Shown here in pieces: positions 17,549-26,097 of a DNA stretch of 54,899 bases. The position numbers and the translations under genes were made by a program. The stretch comes from an uncultured delta proteobacterium. GTDB taxonomy: Bacteria; Myxococcota_A; Polyangia; Polyangiales; Polyangiaceae. The DNA lies in assembly GCA_903870415.1 (NCBI GenBank), contig CAIQDA010000510.1, positions 1-54,899 of the forward strand, read 5' to 3'. The first letter of the stretch is position 1. Every line of letters starts with the position of its first letter. The notes below the pieces were generated by a model. The model had not been told where the DNA came from. It searched no databases and saw only the letters and a program-made list of their open reading frames with translations.

Positions 17549-18041
17549 CGCGAAGCCCTCGTTGAAGCGCGGCCCGTGCGCGAAGAAGTCGCTGCTCGAC
17601 GGCACCTTCGCTCACCTCGGTAAGCGTCGCAATTTCCGCCCCTGAATAACCTTCGACCTCTTTGAGAACCCAGGCAATGCGCTGCTCGGGCGTGAGCGCA
17701 TTCACGAAGCGTTCAAGCTCCGCCATCGACGCCGAAGCCTCGACCGTTTCAACGCGCGCGTGGTCCGGAAAGACGTAGCGAAAGAGTCCCGCCCACCGTC
17801 GGCGACGGCTACGTGCCCGCACCACGTCGAACGCTTGGTTCACGACCACACGCACCACCCAGCGCGACGATTCGCTCGGGGCCATCGTCGGAGCGCTTCC
17901 GTCGGAAAAGCCGATCCACGCTTTGACGAGCGCGTCCTGAAGCACGTCCGGTCCGTCGCCCGCCCCCGCGAGCCGCACGGCCAAACGCAGCCAACCGGCT
18001 CCCTCACGGTCAACGAGCGCGCGAAACTCCGACGCGGTCAT
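17538..18041 (-). CDS. ECF-type RNA polymerase sigma factor
   Basis: About 167 residues with sigma region 2 (PDVLQDALVKAWIGF; WVVRVVVNQAFDVVRAR) and region 4 (LTPEQRIAWVLKEVEGYSGA and the helix-turn-helix EIATLTEVSEGAVEQRLLRA), with nothing between or after them, the plain ECF architecture. Start taken at MTASEFRALV; the longer open frame adds an unrelated N-terminus. It forms an operon with a small membrane protein and a Spy/CnrX-like protein, which probably hold and release it in response to an envelope signal. I see no clear autoregulatory -35 in the short upstream gap. Confidence 0.9.
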   Translation of the reverse strand: MTASEFRALVDREGAGWLRLAVRLAGAGDGPDVLQDALVKAWIGFSDGSAPTMAPSESSRWVVRVVVNQAFDVVRARSRRRRWAGLFRYVFPDHARVETVEASASMAELERFVNALTPEQRIAWVLKEVEGYSGAEIATLTEVSEGAVEQRLLRARAALQRGLRDDA

Positions 18042-18235
18042 GGAGCCACGACGTGCAAGAGGAGCGGCTTCGGCGCTGAAGGCAGAGCGGGTGGCGACGG
18101 CAAGCATCTCTCTTGGAAAACGTGAGCGAAGGGGAAGATCCTACGCCCTATCGTCCAAAATATTTCGCTTATCTCTCGCACGATGACGTGAGAACCCTTC
18201 CCTTTTTCGCCCCGGTCGTTAACCTCTGCCTTGTC

Positions 18236-18508
18236 ATGGAGAAGGCGATCGAGAACACCCCGAACATAGGCCCCACGCTCGCGAGTCACCTGCGAGAGGT
18301 CGGCATTGCAACCCTCGACGACTTGGTCGAGGCCGGCGACGCGCTCGCTTACGAGCGACTCGTGGCGAAATTTCCCGACGACGGCAACGCGCAAACGCGC
18401 CTTGAACTCGCGGGCGCCGTGAGGTCGGTGCGGTGGAGCACGTTGCCGATGGCGCTGCGACGCGAACTCTCCGCGGACTCGCTGGCCAAGCGCCGCAAGC
18501 CACTCTGA
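18236..18508 (+). CDS. TfoX C-terminal-domain-like small protein
   Basis: About 90 residues from an internal ATG. IENTPNIGPTLASHLREVGI followed by TLDDLVEAGDALAYERL matches the helix-hairpin-helix pattern of TfoX_C domains (LGP...L..AGI.T..DL...GA..A). The end (TRLELAGAVRSVRW) also fits. The N-terminal TfoX domain is absent. The frame is open back to an ATG at 18113, but those 41 residues show no similarity and overlap the ECF promoter region, so the shorter form is preferred; no strong ribosome-binding site settles it. Role unknown; in gamma-proteobacteria TfoX is a competence regulator, but free-standing C-domains are widespread. Confidence 0.65.
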   Translation: MEKAIENTPNIGPTLASHLREVGIATLDDLVEAGDALAYERLVAKFPDDGNAQTRLELAGAVRSVRWSTLPMALRRELSADSLAKRRKPL

Positions 18509-18588
18509 GGCCATTCTGAGCCTTCGGAGACGGATGAGACGGAGCACCCCTGCGTGCGCATGAGTCCCCGCGTTCCACAGTGCCCGCC

Positions 18589-20133
18589 ATGCGACCGCTG
18601 ATGGGTCGTGCTTTTCCTGTAGCGATTCGCGTCGCAGCTTTTTTGCTCGCGCCCGCTTTCCTTTGCGCGCGCGCCGATGCGCGACCGCTTCGCTGGGCGG
18701 TTGATCCAACGGGCGGAGCGCCTTACGCCTTCGCCGATCCGGACCACCCCGAGTCGATCATTGGCTTCGAGGTCGAGCTCGTCGAACGAATTGCCGAACA
18801 TCTCGGGCAGAGGCTGCACGAACCGGTCGGCGTCGAGGTCGTGCGCGGGGACTATGCTCGCCTCGCGGGCCTCGTGGATCGAGGCGACGCGGACCTCGCA
18901 CTCAACGGCCTCGAAGAAAAAGCGATGGCGCGACTCGGTGCTCGAACGACGCCGCCGTACTACGTCGCCGCCGAGGTCTGGACCCTGCGCGCGGACGGAA
19001 GCCCGGTGCCCGATGCGCGAACGCTGCCTGGCCTTTCGGTCGGCACGATCCCCGGGACCTTCGCCGAGAGCCTTCTGCGAGAAGGCGGTGCCGAGGTTAA
19101 GACGTACGACGGTGGTCAAGGCGAAATCTTCGATGATTTGCTGCTCGGACGAAGTGCCGCAGCCCTCATCGATGAACCAGTGGCGCGGTATTACGGAGCG
19201 GTTCGCCAAGGGCTCCGCCTCGCGCCCTCGACCTTTGCAACGACCCGATATGTTGGCGTGGTGAGGGGCGACGCGTTCGCGGATGCGATTTCCGCAAGCG
19301 TGAGCGACGTGCTCGTCAGCGGTGAAGCCGCCTCTATTTTTTCACGCTGGGGTCTCTTGTCGAAGGACACGCGTGCACTCTGCACGGTTCCTGTGTCGCT
19401 CCCCGAACCATCGGCGCTGGCGCGCTGGGATGAAGCGCATCGCGCTCCAAGCACTGCAATTACCCTTACGACGATGCTTGTTCGTGCAGCGCCAACCCTC
19501 GCGCGCGCGCTCGGCACCACCGTCTTCATTTCGTTGATGTCCATGGTCGGAGCGGTCGCGCTCGGCAGCCTTCTCGCCGTCGCATCGCTCGCCCGTTCGC
19601 GCGTCCTTCGCTTCGCATCGCGCGCGTACGTCGAGGTGTTTCGAGGAACCCCACTCTTCATTCAACTCACGGTCATCTACTTCGGGCTGCCTCAACTCGG
19701 CCTCACGCTCGCGCCCTTCACCGCCGGCGTCCTGGGCCTTTCGCTGAACTATGCCGCGTCGGAATCCGAGAATATTCGCAGCGGTTTTCTCGGTGTTCCG
19801 GCGGGGCTCGTCGAGGCTGCGCGCGTACTCGGACTCTCGCGTCGCGCCACGTTGCGGCACCTCATCGCCCCCCTCGCCCTTCGCGGCGCGCTGCCGCCGA
19901 TGACGAACGACTTCCTTGCACTCCTCAAGGACAGCGCACTCGTCTCCATCGTGACCGTGACCGAACTCACGCGCGCGTACATGACCCTCGCCACCGCCAC
20001 GGGCGCGTTCCTCGAAATGGGCATCGTGATCGCCGCCATTTACCTCCTCGCGGGGCTCCCATTCGTGGTCCTCGCTCGTCGACTCGAGTCGTCCCTCGGC
20101 AAGCGCATGCGCACCCTTGGAGATTCGCGATGA
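18589..20133 (+). CDS. Amino acid ABC transporter, fused substrate-binding protein and permease
   Basis: About 514 residues. A signal peptide (1-28) is followed by a periplasmic binding domain of the GlnH/SBP_bac_3 type (about 30-260; WAVDPTGGAPYAFAD, GFEVELVERIAEHL, GDADLALNG). A HisM/GlnP permease domain follows (about 290-505) with the family signature YVEVFRGTPLFIQLTVIYFG and the EAA-like loop EAARVLGLSRRATLRHLIAP. Binding protein and permease are usually separate; fusions are known. The next gene is the ATPase, overlapping by ATGA. Start set at ATG 18589; a GTG three codons upstream is also possible. Substrate is probably a polar amino acid, not further resolved. Confidence 0.9.
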   Translation: MRPLMGRAFPVAIRVAAFLLAPAFLCARADARPLRWAVDPTGGAPYAFADPDHPESIIGFEVELVERIAEHLGQRLHEPVGVEVVRGDYARLAGLVDRGDADLALNGLEEKAMARLGARTTPPYYVAAEVWTLRADGSPVPDARTLPGLSVGTIPGTFAESLLREGGAEVKTYDGGQGEIFDDLLLGRSAAALIDEPVARYYGAVRQGLRLAPSTFATTRYVGVVRGDAFADAISASVSDVLVSGEAASIFSRWGLLSKDTRALCTVPVSLPEPSALARWDEAHRAPSTAITLTTMLVRAAPTLARALGTTVFISLMSMVGAVALGSLLAVASLARSRVLRFASRAYVEVFRGTPLFIQLTVIYFGLPQLGLTLAPFTAGVLGLSLNYAASESENIRSGFLGVPAGLVEAARVLGLSRRATLRHLIAPLALRGALPPMTNDFLALLKDSALVSIVTVTELTRAYMTLATATGAFLEMGIVIAAIYLLAGLPFVVLARRLESSLGKRMRTLGDSR

Positions 20134-20879
20134 GCCTTGAGGTTCAAGACCTCGCCCATCGGCATGCAGGCGCGGCCCGAGCGTCGTTCCGAGACGTGAC
20201 CTTCGCGGTGCGCGCCGGAGAACTTCTCTTGCTTGCAGGCCTCTCCGGCTCAGGGAAGAGCACGCTTCTGCGCACAATTGCAGGGCTTGAGCAAGCCTCC
20301 TCCGGAACTGTTCGCGTTCGTGGCGAAGCGTTCGTGCCCGGAGATGCGCACGCACTTGGACTCGTGTTTCAGACGCACGAGCTCTTTCCGCATTTGTCGG
20401 TCCTTGCAAACTGCACGCTTGCGTTGACGGCGGGGCGCAACGTCTCGTCGACCGAAGCGAAGAACGTCGCCCTCGCTGCGCTGACCGAGCTTGGAGTCGA
20501 GGACCTCGCGGAGCGATCGCCCGACCGCCTCTCGCACGGCCAACGTCAACGGGTCGCGATCGCCCGCGCCCTTGCGCTCTCTCCGCAAGTGCTTCTCCTC
20601 GACGAACCGTCCGCGAGTCTCGACCCCCTCGCGCGTCAGGACCTCGCGCATGCGATAAGGCGCCTCAAGCGCCGAGGCATCGCGATGCTGCTCGCCTCCC
20701 ACGATTTCGCGCTCCTCGACGTCGCCGATCGGCTGGGGATTCTCGCCGACGGGCATCTCGCGGAGGAGGGTGTGACGAGCGAGGTTCTCGCGGCGCCGAA
20801 GCACGCGATGACGCGGTCCGTGCTCGAAGCAGCGCGGGGCTCGTGGTCCCAGTCGCGGACCCCATCGGGCAACGGCTAG
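20130..20879 (+). CDS. Amino acid ABC transporter ATP-binding protein
   Basis: A 249-residue ATPase with Walker A LAGLSGSGKST, Q-loop LVFQTHELFPHLSV, signature LSHGQRQRVAIARAL, Walker B VLLLDEPSASLD and H-loop ASHDF. It pairs with the fused binding protein-permease through an ATGA overlap. Its TAG stop shares the palindrome CTAG with the stop of the convergent cytochrome gene. Confidence 0.92.
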   Translation: MSLEVQDLAHRHAGAARASFRDVTFAVRAGELLLLAGLSGSGKSTLLRTIAGLEQASSGTVRVRGEAFVPGDAHALGLVFQTHELFPHLSVLANCTLALTAGRNVSSTEAKNVALAALTELGVEDLAERSPDRLSHGQRQRVAIARALALSPQVLLLDEPSASLDPLARQDLAHAIRRLKRRGIAMLLASHDFALLDVADRLGILADGHLAEEGVTSEVLAAPKHAMTRSVLEAARGSWSQSRTPSGNG

Positions 20880-21286
20880 GGCGAAGGCTCAGCGAACGAG
20901 CGAACCTTCGCGACGAGCGCGTCGACGACCGAAGCAGGCAAGTCAAACTTCGGCATGGCGCCACGCCCCTTCGCGATCGATGCGGCGAGCTCGGCATTGG
21001 AGCGGCTTTTTTGCCACGCATCCGCGGAGAAGTTCGGCACCGGTGCGGAGCCGTTGCCTTGACCGTTTGCAGCGTGACAGCCGACGCATCGCTGCGCCCA
21101 AACGAGCTCAACAACCGCTCCTCCGCTTGGCGCTCGTTCGACGGGCCCGTCGTCTTCACCCGGCAACCGCTCGTGGTCCGCGGGACTCCACGGGGTGGCT
21201 TGCGACACCGGCGGCGCCTTGTCGCAGCCCGCGACGGCGACGAAGCAAAGGGCGAAAAAGGCGACGAGCACCGGGCGCGAAAGCAT
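20876..21286 (-). CDS. Monoheme cytochrome c lipoprotein
   Basis: About 136 residues. Signal peptide with lipobox VAVAGCDK, one heme site CVGCH, and a later Met-containing segment (RGAMPKFDLP) that would supply the axial methionine. Class I small cytochrome c domain over the C-terminal 85 residues. Start at MLSRPVLVAF; the longer frame upstream is not signal-like. It is divergent from pdxH and convergent with the ABC transporter. Electron partner unknown; it may feed the oxidases or N-oxide reductases of the cell. Confidence 0.85.
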   Translation of the reverse strand: MLSRPVLVAFFALCFVAVAGCDKAPPVSQATPWSPADHERLPGEDDGPVERAPSGGAVVELVWAQRCVGCHAANGQGNGSAPVPNFSADAWQKSRSNAELAASIAKGRGAMPKFDLPASVVDALVAKVRSFAEPSP

Positions 21287-21454
21287 GGGCCGCCTCGATA
21301 GCCCAGAATCCGATGCGGAGGCCACCAATGCTCCGGCGCGCTTCCCAGGACAACGAGCGTGAGGGCTGAAAACCTGCCACGTCGCGCGATCATCTTGAGG
21401 CGATTCACGACACGCGCGGCGTCGATCTGGCACGCCGCTTGTAGCGATTCGCTC

Positions 21455-22063
21455 ATGAGTACGGACTCCATCGCCGCAACGTCACCGGATGCGGACCCGA
21501 TCGCGCGCTTCCGAGACAGCTTTACGAAGGCCGTTTGGCGCTCGCCCGAGACGGGAAATGCCTGCGTCCTCGCCACGGTGAATGCGGAAGGCTTTCCGGC
21601 TGCGCGCGTGGTGCTGCTGAAGAACTTCGACGAACGCGGTTTTGTCTTCTTCACGAACCTTTTGTCGCGCAAGGCGCAAGACCTGCGTCAAAACCCGCGG
21701 GCGTCGCTCGTCTTTTTTTGGCCAGACTTCGGAGAACAGGTGCGCATTGAGGGCGTCGTCGAGGTCGCGGACGATGTGGAAGCCGATGCGTACTTTGCCA
21801 CCCGGCCCCGGCTTTCGCAGCTCGGGGCTTGGGCCTCGGAACAAAGCCAATCGCTCCCCTCCCGCGAGGCCCTCGTGGACCGGGTCACGACCCTTTCGCG
21901 GGAATTCGACGGCGTGCCGATTCCGCGGCCACCGCACTGGGGCGGGCTTCGTTTGACCCCGCGCCGCATCGAGTTTTGGAATGCCGAGCCGCACCGCCTG
22001 CACGACCGCGACCTCTATGAGCGCATGGAGTCCGGTTGGCTGAAGTCGCTGCTGTACCCGTAG
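21455..22063 (+). CDS. pdxH: Pyridoxamine/pyridoxine 5'-phosphate oxidase
   Basis: FMN enzyme of about 202 residues that makes pyridoxal 5'-phosphate. Family blocks are visible in order: ARVVLLKNFDERGFVFFTN, SRKAQDLRQNP, FFWPDFGEQVRIEG, RPRLSQLGAWASEQS, PHWGGLRLTPRRIEFW and the C-terminal RLHDRDLY. Start at MSTDSIAATSP; an upstream in-frame ATG at 21359 gives an unrelated extension. Confidence 0.95.
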   Translation: MSTDSIAATSPDADPIARFRDSFTKAVWRSPETGNACVLATVNAEGFPAARVVLLKNFDERGFVFFTNLLSRKAQDLRQNPRASLVFFWPDFGEQVRIEGVVEVADDVEADAYFATRPRLSQLGAWASEQSQSLPSREALVDRVTTLSREFDGVPIPRPPHWGGLRLTPRRIEFWNAEPHRLHDRDLYERMESGWLKSLLYP

Positions 22064-22143
22064 CCCGAACACAGGCGCAGCCAACGGCCACCAACGCACT
22101 TCTTGCGCGTCGCACACCGCAAAAAGACGACCCGAGCACGACC

Positions 22144-23100
22144 ATGAAGCACAACACCGTATCGCTGCGCAAAAGCCCCTATGCGCGGACCCTCGCCGCA
22201 CTCGCATTCGCAAGCGCGACCATCGCGCGCGCGGGCGAGCCTATCGCGGACTCCATCGAAGCTGCCCCAGCAGAAGCAGCCCCTGCCCCTTACGCCGCGC
22301 CCTTCCAGTTGCGCGCAGTGATGCCGGCCACGGTGCTTCGCCTCGACAGCGCCGTTTCGTTTCATGACCGCGACCTCTCAAAATACGAGGGTCTCGCGAA
22401 CGTGACCATTTTCACGGCCGGCTTCAAGCTCGCGCCCACGACCGGGATCGCCGTCCGGCTGCCACTCGTGTACAATGCACCTTCCGGCGTCGACGCCCCC
22501 GGAGCCCAGCTCCAAGTCGGGAACGCTCAGCTTTTGCTGACCCACACGCCGTTTCCCAAGGACACCGTTCGTGTCGCGTTCGCGGTCGCCGGGGCCCTTC
22601 CCACAACCGCGGGTAGCGGCCCGAGTCCGTCCGCTGAAGCCAAGGCGACCAACGCGTCGGCTGCCCTGACGCGCCTCAACATGGACAACATGGTCTTTCT
22701 TCCAAACGACGCCGCCGTCGCCCTTGGTACATCGGTGGCATACGTTTCGAGCGGACTCACCGTGCAGGTCGATGCGACGCTTCTGAACACCTTCAAGGTG
22801 CGTGAAGCCGCCGGCGATGCGAACCGAACGAACTTTTTGGTTGGCCTCGGGGTCGCCTACTTCATCACGCCGGAGGTTTCGGTCGGTCTGGAACTCACGG
22901 GCCAGCATTGGCTCAGCACGCCGGCAGCCGTCGCAGCCGACGAATCGCTGCGCCACACGCACGCGGCCCTCGTCGGAGGCCGGTACCACCACAAGTTCGA
23001 CGCGGGCTGGTTCCGCCCAGGCGTCGCCATCGCCCAAGGCCTCGACGGCCCTGTGAGCACGCACAAAGAATTCCGCGTCGACCTTCCCTTCGTTTTCTAA
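22144..23100 (+). CDS. Putative outer-membrane beta-barrel protein
   Basis: A 318-residue protein with a signal peptide (ending near ATIARAGE) and a mature part made of alternating strands separated by short turns, closing with a terminal Phe (RVDLPFVF), as in outer-membrane barrels. I do not recognise a specific family; the pattern resembles small transporter-like or MetA-pathway-of-phenol-degradation-like barrels, but that is a guess. Start at the ATG 22144 because the frame upstream overlaps pdxH. A TPP enzyme gene follows 103 bp later on the same strand. Confidence 0.7.
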   Translation: MKHNTVSLRKSPYARTLAALAFASATIARAGEPIADSIEAAPAEAAPAPYAAPFQLRAVMPATVLRLDSAVSFHDRDLSKYEGLANVTIFTAGFKLAPTTGIAVRLPLVYNAPSGVDAPGAQLQVGNAQLLLTHTPFPKDTVRVAFAVAGALPTTAGSGPSPSAEAKATNASAALTRLNMDNMVFLPNDAAVALGTSVAYVSSGLTVQVDATLLNTFKVREAAGDANRTNFLVGLGVAYFITPEVSVGLELTGQHWLSTPAAVAADESLRHTHAALVGGRYHHKFDAGWFRPGVAIAQGLDGPVSTHKEFRVDLPFVF

Positions 23101-23203
23101 CAGGGAAATAAATAAGGCTTTTCGCCCGAAATCGTCCTTCGGCGTCCTCGCCATACTCGCCATTATCCCGTCTGCGCGCCTTCGAAGCGCGAGGAGTCTC
23201 GTC

Positions 23204-25042
23204 TTGAATTCCAAACCCGAAGACCCTCACGCCGAGGTCGCTCAGGCCCTTGGCAGCGCATTCGCTGCGCGTCTCCGCCCTCTCGGGAGCACCATCGCCG
23301 ACGTCCTCGAAGCCGCCGGCGTGCGTCGCCTCTACGGCGTGGGCGGGGATTACGCTGCCGCGCTGCTGGGAGCCCTCGATCTGCGTTTCGACGTTCGACC
23401 GGGGGCGAACGAGCTTCATGCCGCCTACGCAGCCTGCGCGCAAGCAGAGCTCGGCGGTCTGGGCGTTTGCGTGACGACCTACACCGTTGGAAGCCTTCCC
23501 GCGCTGGCAGCCGCAGCACTTGCACTTACCGAAGGCCTTCCCGTCGTATTCCTTTCGGGGGCGCCCGGTGAGGCGGAGGTCGGCACGCCGTCGTGGCTTC
23601 ACCACATGGTTGCACCGGCCCATGCGTGGGCGGTCGATCCGTCTGCGGCGCTGCGGGCATATCGCGCGATGGGACTTCGTGCCGAGCGCCTCCAAGGCAA
23701 GCGCGGAACAGGACAACCCTCTATCGCAGGCGAACAATTTCGAGACCTTGTGGACCACGCGCTGTCGCATTGCGAGCCGGTCTTCGTCGAGGTTCCGAGG
23801 GACCTCATCGCTCAACTCGTTCAGCCGCTTTCCCCGCGTCGGCCCTCAACTTTCACCGACGTCGACGCCGAGGGCGCGGGAGCCATCGCGGAACATATCG
23901 TTCAGGAACTCCGGAACGCACGACACCCGGTGCTTCTCGTGGGCGAACGCATGCGGCGCAGCAAAGCGCTTCGAGCCCTCACGCGAACCCTCATCGATCG
24001 CTTGCAACTTCCCTACGCCACGAACGCCTTCGCGAAGGGGGTACTCGACGAGCGCGACCCGCTTTGCGTCGGCGTTTACAACGGCATCTTCGGCAACAGG
24101 CGCGCCCGCGCTTACGTGGAAGATCGAGCCGACTATGTGTTTGAACTCTGCACGTCGGTGGTCGCGCAGGACACGGCAACGGCTTTTGGGACAGGAACGT
24201 ATCGTCCCGCGTCAAAGGCAAGGCACACGGTCCTTCGCGGATCGGCGGCGGACGGCTCCGATGTGGAGCGTGTGCTTGAACATATTCTCGCGACGATGAC
24301 ATCAGAGCCCGTCGGATATCGACCGTCGCAGCCGCCCGAACGCGTGCCCGTTTCGCCTGACGAACCTCTCGGATTTCATGTACTAGCGTCCGCTCTCGAC
24401 GAGTGCCAGGACGCGTGCGAAGACGCCTTCGTGTATTTGCCGGAAATCGGCAATTCGTATTTTGCGAGCTTCGGTTTGCACACGCGCGCCTCAAGCCTCG
24501 GACGAAGCTGGCTGACGAATCCGTGGTACGCGGCAATGGGGAATGCGATTCCCTACGCGCGCGAAGTGGCCCTCTCGCTGCGCGACCGCGGAGCAACCGA
24601 TGTACCTATCGTGATGATCGGCGACGGCGGCTTCCACTTTCAGTCGTCGGAACTCGCTCGAATCCAGGCCGACGGCCTCTTTGCTATCGTGCTCCTCGTG
24701 CGCAACAACATTTTCCACTTGGGAAAGATAGGCGACGGGGCCATCTACAAGTCGAGTTCGGAACACTTCGACGCCTCGGCGCTCGCGAAGGCATACGGCG
24801 GAAGTTACCGCCTCGCGAGCCGTGCATCGGACCTTCGAAACGCGTTTAAGGACGCGACCCGCGATCGCCAACGATGGCACCTCATCGAAGTGCCTGTCCC
24901 CACGACCAACGAGACACAGAGTGAGGAAATTCGCCTCCTCAACCTCTACATTCAGGCGCGCGGAGGCAACGCTCAAGCCCAGGCGAACTGGGAGCAGCTC
25001 GTCGAGGGACCGAAGCGCAACGCGAGTTCGCGAACTTCCTGA
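23204..25042 (+). CDS. Thiamine-diphosphate-dependent decarboxylase-like enzyme
   Basis: About 612 residues, pyruvate/indolepyruvate decarboxylase type. The pyrimidine-binding domain has the catalytic Glu in ANELHAAYAA (about residue 70) and TTYTVGSLPALAA; the pyrophosphate-binding domain has GDGG at about 472 and the paired Asn at about 499 (VRNNIF), the standard GDG-x25-30-NN motif. Start is a TTG with GAGGAG eight bases upstream. The second His pair of classical pyruvate decarboxylases is not clearly present (LHHMV occurs near 130), so the substrate is open: an alpha-keto acid is likely. The C-terminal ~50 residues look like a short extension (LYIQARGGNAQAQANW). Confidence 0.85.
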   Translation: MNSKPEDPHAEVAQALGSAFAARLRPLGSTIADVLEAAGVRRLYGVGGDYAAALLGALDLRFDVRPGANELHAAYAACAQAELGGLGVCVTTYTVGSLPALAAAALALTEGLPVVFLSGAPGEAEVGTPSWLHHMVAPAHAWAVDPSAALRAYRAMGLRAERLQGKRGTGQPSIAGEQFRDLVDHALSHCEPVFVEVPRDLIAQLVQPLSPRRPSTFTDVDAEGAGAIAEHIVQELRNARHPVLLVGERMRRSKALRALTRTLIDRLQLPYATNAFAKGVLDERDPLCVGVYNGIFGNRRARAYVEDRADYVFELCTSVVAQDTATAFGTGTYRPASKARHTVLRGSAADGSDVERVLEHILATMTSEPVGYRPSQPPERVPVSPDEPLGFHVLASALDECQDACEDAFVYLPEIGNSYFASFGLHTRASSLGRSWLTNPWYAAMGNAIPYAREVALSLRDRGATDVPIVMIGDGGFHFQSSELARIQADGLFAIVLLVRNNIFHLGKIGDGAIYKSSSEHFDASALAKAYGGSYRLASRASDLRNAFKDATRDRQRWHLIEVPVPTTNETQSEEIRLLNLYIQARGGNAQAQANWEQLVEGPKRNASSRTS

Positions 25043-25053
25043 AACGACAACGA

Positions 25054-25090
25054 AGCGAGGCACTGTCCCCTTCTGAGACTGTTCCTCGCT
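25054..25090. terminator. Imperfect palindrome between convergent genes, possible two-way terminator or REP-like unit
   Basis: AGCGAGG and CCTCGCT (7-bp outer stem) enclose a second partly paired arm (ACTGTC against GACTGT) with a 9-nt loop. It lies in the 85-bp gap between the decarboxylase-like gene and the RIC gene, which end facing each other. There is no T-run, so terminator activity is only plausible. Confidence 0.4.
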
Positions 25091-25127
25091 CCGTCGATCC
25101 ACTTCGCTGGATTCGGGCCGCCTGCGT

Positions 25128-25856
25128 TTACACGTCCGCGTGCGAAGCCGGCGTTGCCGCGTTCGCAAGGCGCGCTTCGACGCGAGGGAAAAGCACGTTG
25201 TTTTCGAGATGAATGTGTGTATGGAGATCGGCCGCGAGCGAGGCCAAGCCCGCGTAAAGAACCCGGAAACTCGTGCACGCTCCCGGTGGGGGCTGGTACC
25301 CGCGCGTGACAATTCGCATATCGTGGAGCAGTTTTCCGACCGTTTCGTGCTCGCTGCGCATCACCGCGAGAGGACCGGCGAAGCAACGCGCCATAGGGTG
25401 ATTTGGGTCCGCCTCAATGGCCGCTATCGACGGGAACAGAACGCGTTCCTCCTTCGCAAGGTGCGGCAGCAAGTCGGCCGCGAGCGCTTCAAATAGCCGC
25501 TGAACGTCGGAAAGTTCGCGATGGCGCTCGCCGTGCACATTCAGAACCTTCGCGACGAGAGGCGTGAGATGGACGAAGGCTTCGCGCGTGTAATCATGGT
25601 GCGTTGCATTGATTTGATCGCAGAGCGCCGCCATGGACATGGCGTCCCAATCACACGCTTTTGGCTCCTCCGCTTCGAGCACGTCTTCGATGGCGGCCAC
25701 GACGTCGTCGACGGAGAATCCCTCGGTCTCGCACGTCGCGGCGAGCGTGCGCCCTCCGCTGCAGCAGTAGTCGATATCGTAGCGCTCGAGGACACGAGCC
25801 GACGCTGGGTATTGGAGAACGATCTTAGCGATGGGAAGAAATGCGTCGATGGCCAT
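25128..25856 (-). CDS. ric: Iron-sulfur cluster repair di-iron protein (RIC, YtfE/ScdA type)
   Basis: About 242 residues. The N-terminal DUF542/ScdA_N domain has YDIDYCCSGGRTL with its paired cysteines; the C-terminal hemerythrin-like di-iron domain shows the expected ligands in THHDYTREAF, HLAKEERVLFP, MRSEHETVGKLL and HTHIHLENNVLFP. RIC proteins restore Fe-S centres damaged by nitric oxide or peroxide. Start at ATG 25856 with AAAGG five bases upstream; the longer open frame is not similar to the family. A TGAC-N4-ATCA palindrome lies 68 bp upstream, and the N-oxide respiration genes are close by, so expression under nitrosative stress is likely. Confidence 0.92.
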   Translation of the reverse strand: MAIDAFLPIAKIVLQYPASARVLERYDIDYCCSGGRTLAATCETEGFSVDDVVAAIEDVLEAEEPKACDWDAMSMAALCDQINATHHDYTREAFVHLTPLVAKVLNVHGERHRELSDVQRLFEALAADLLPHLAKEERVLFPSIAAIEADPNHPMARCFAGPLAVMRSEHETVGKLLHDMRIVTRGYQPPPGACTSFRVLYAGLASLAADLHTHIHLENNVLFPRVEARLANAATPASHADV

Positions 25857-25917
25857 GAGAACCTTTCGAGGTGATGCCCCTCCCCATGCAAACCGATCGC
25901 CAAACTCGAAGGCGCCC

Positions 25918-25931
25918 CTGATAACCGTCAC
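25918..25931 (-). promoter_or_regulatory. Candidate Crp/Fnr-type operator upstream of ric
   Basis: CTGATAACCGTCAC contains TGAT-N4-GTCA (TGAC-N4-ATCA read toward ric). It is one mismatch from a symmetrical FNR-type core and lies 68 bp upstream of the ric start. Confidence 0.45.
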
Positions 25932-26097
25932 CGAGGCACACTTTCTCCTGCCGTCGACAACGTGCATCCTGCATCGATGGGTGGTGCTCAGGAGCGGTTG
26001 ATGCCTTGCGATGCGCAGCCTACGCGTTTTCACGCAAGCTGCGCAGCAGTCCGAGAGGCAACGGGCACAACGTCCGATCAGGTCCTCTCGACCGATG

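Noticed and set aside
19342-20409. 355-residue open frame antisense to the ABC transporter genes
   Set aside because: Shadow of the fused binding protein-permease and ATPase genes; no domain.
21395-21408. TTGAGGCGATTCAC, an FNR-like palindrome upstream of pdxH
   Set aside because: Only the TGA-N6-TCA core matches; that core is expected about a dozen times by chance in this window and pdxH has no link to N-oxide respiration.
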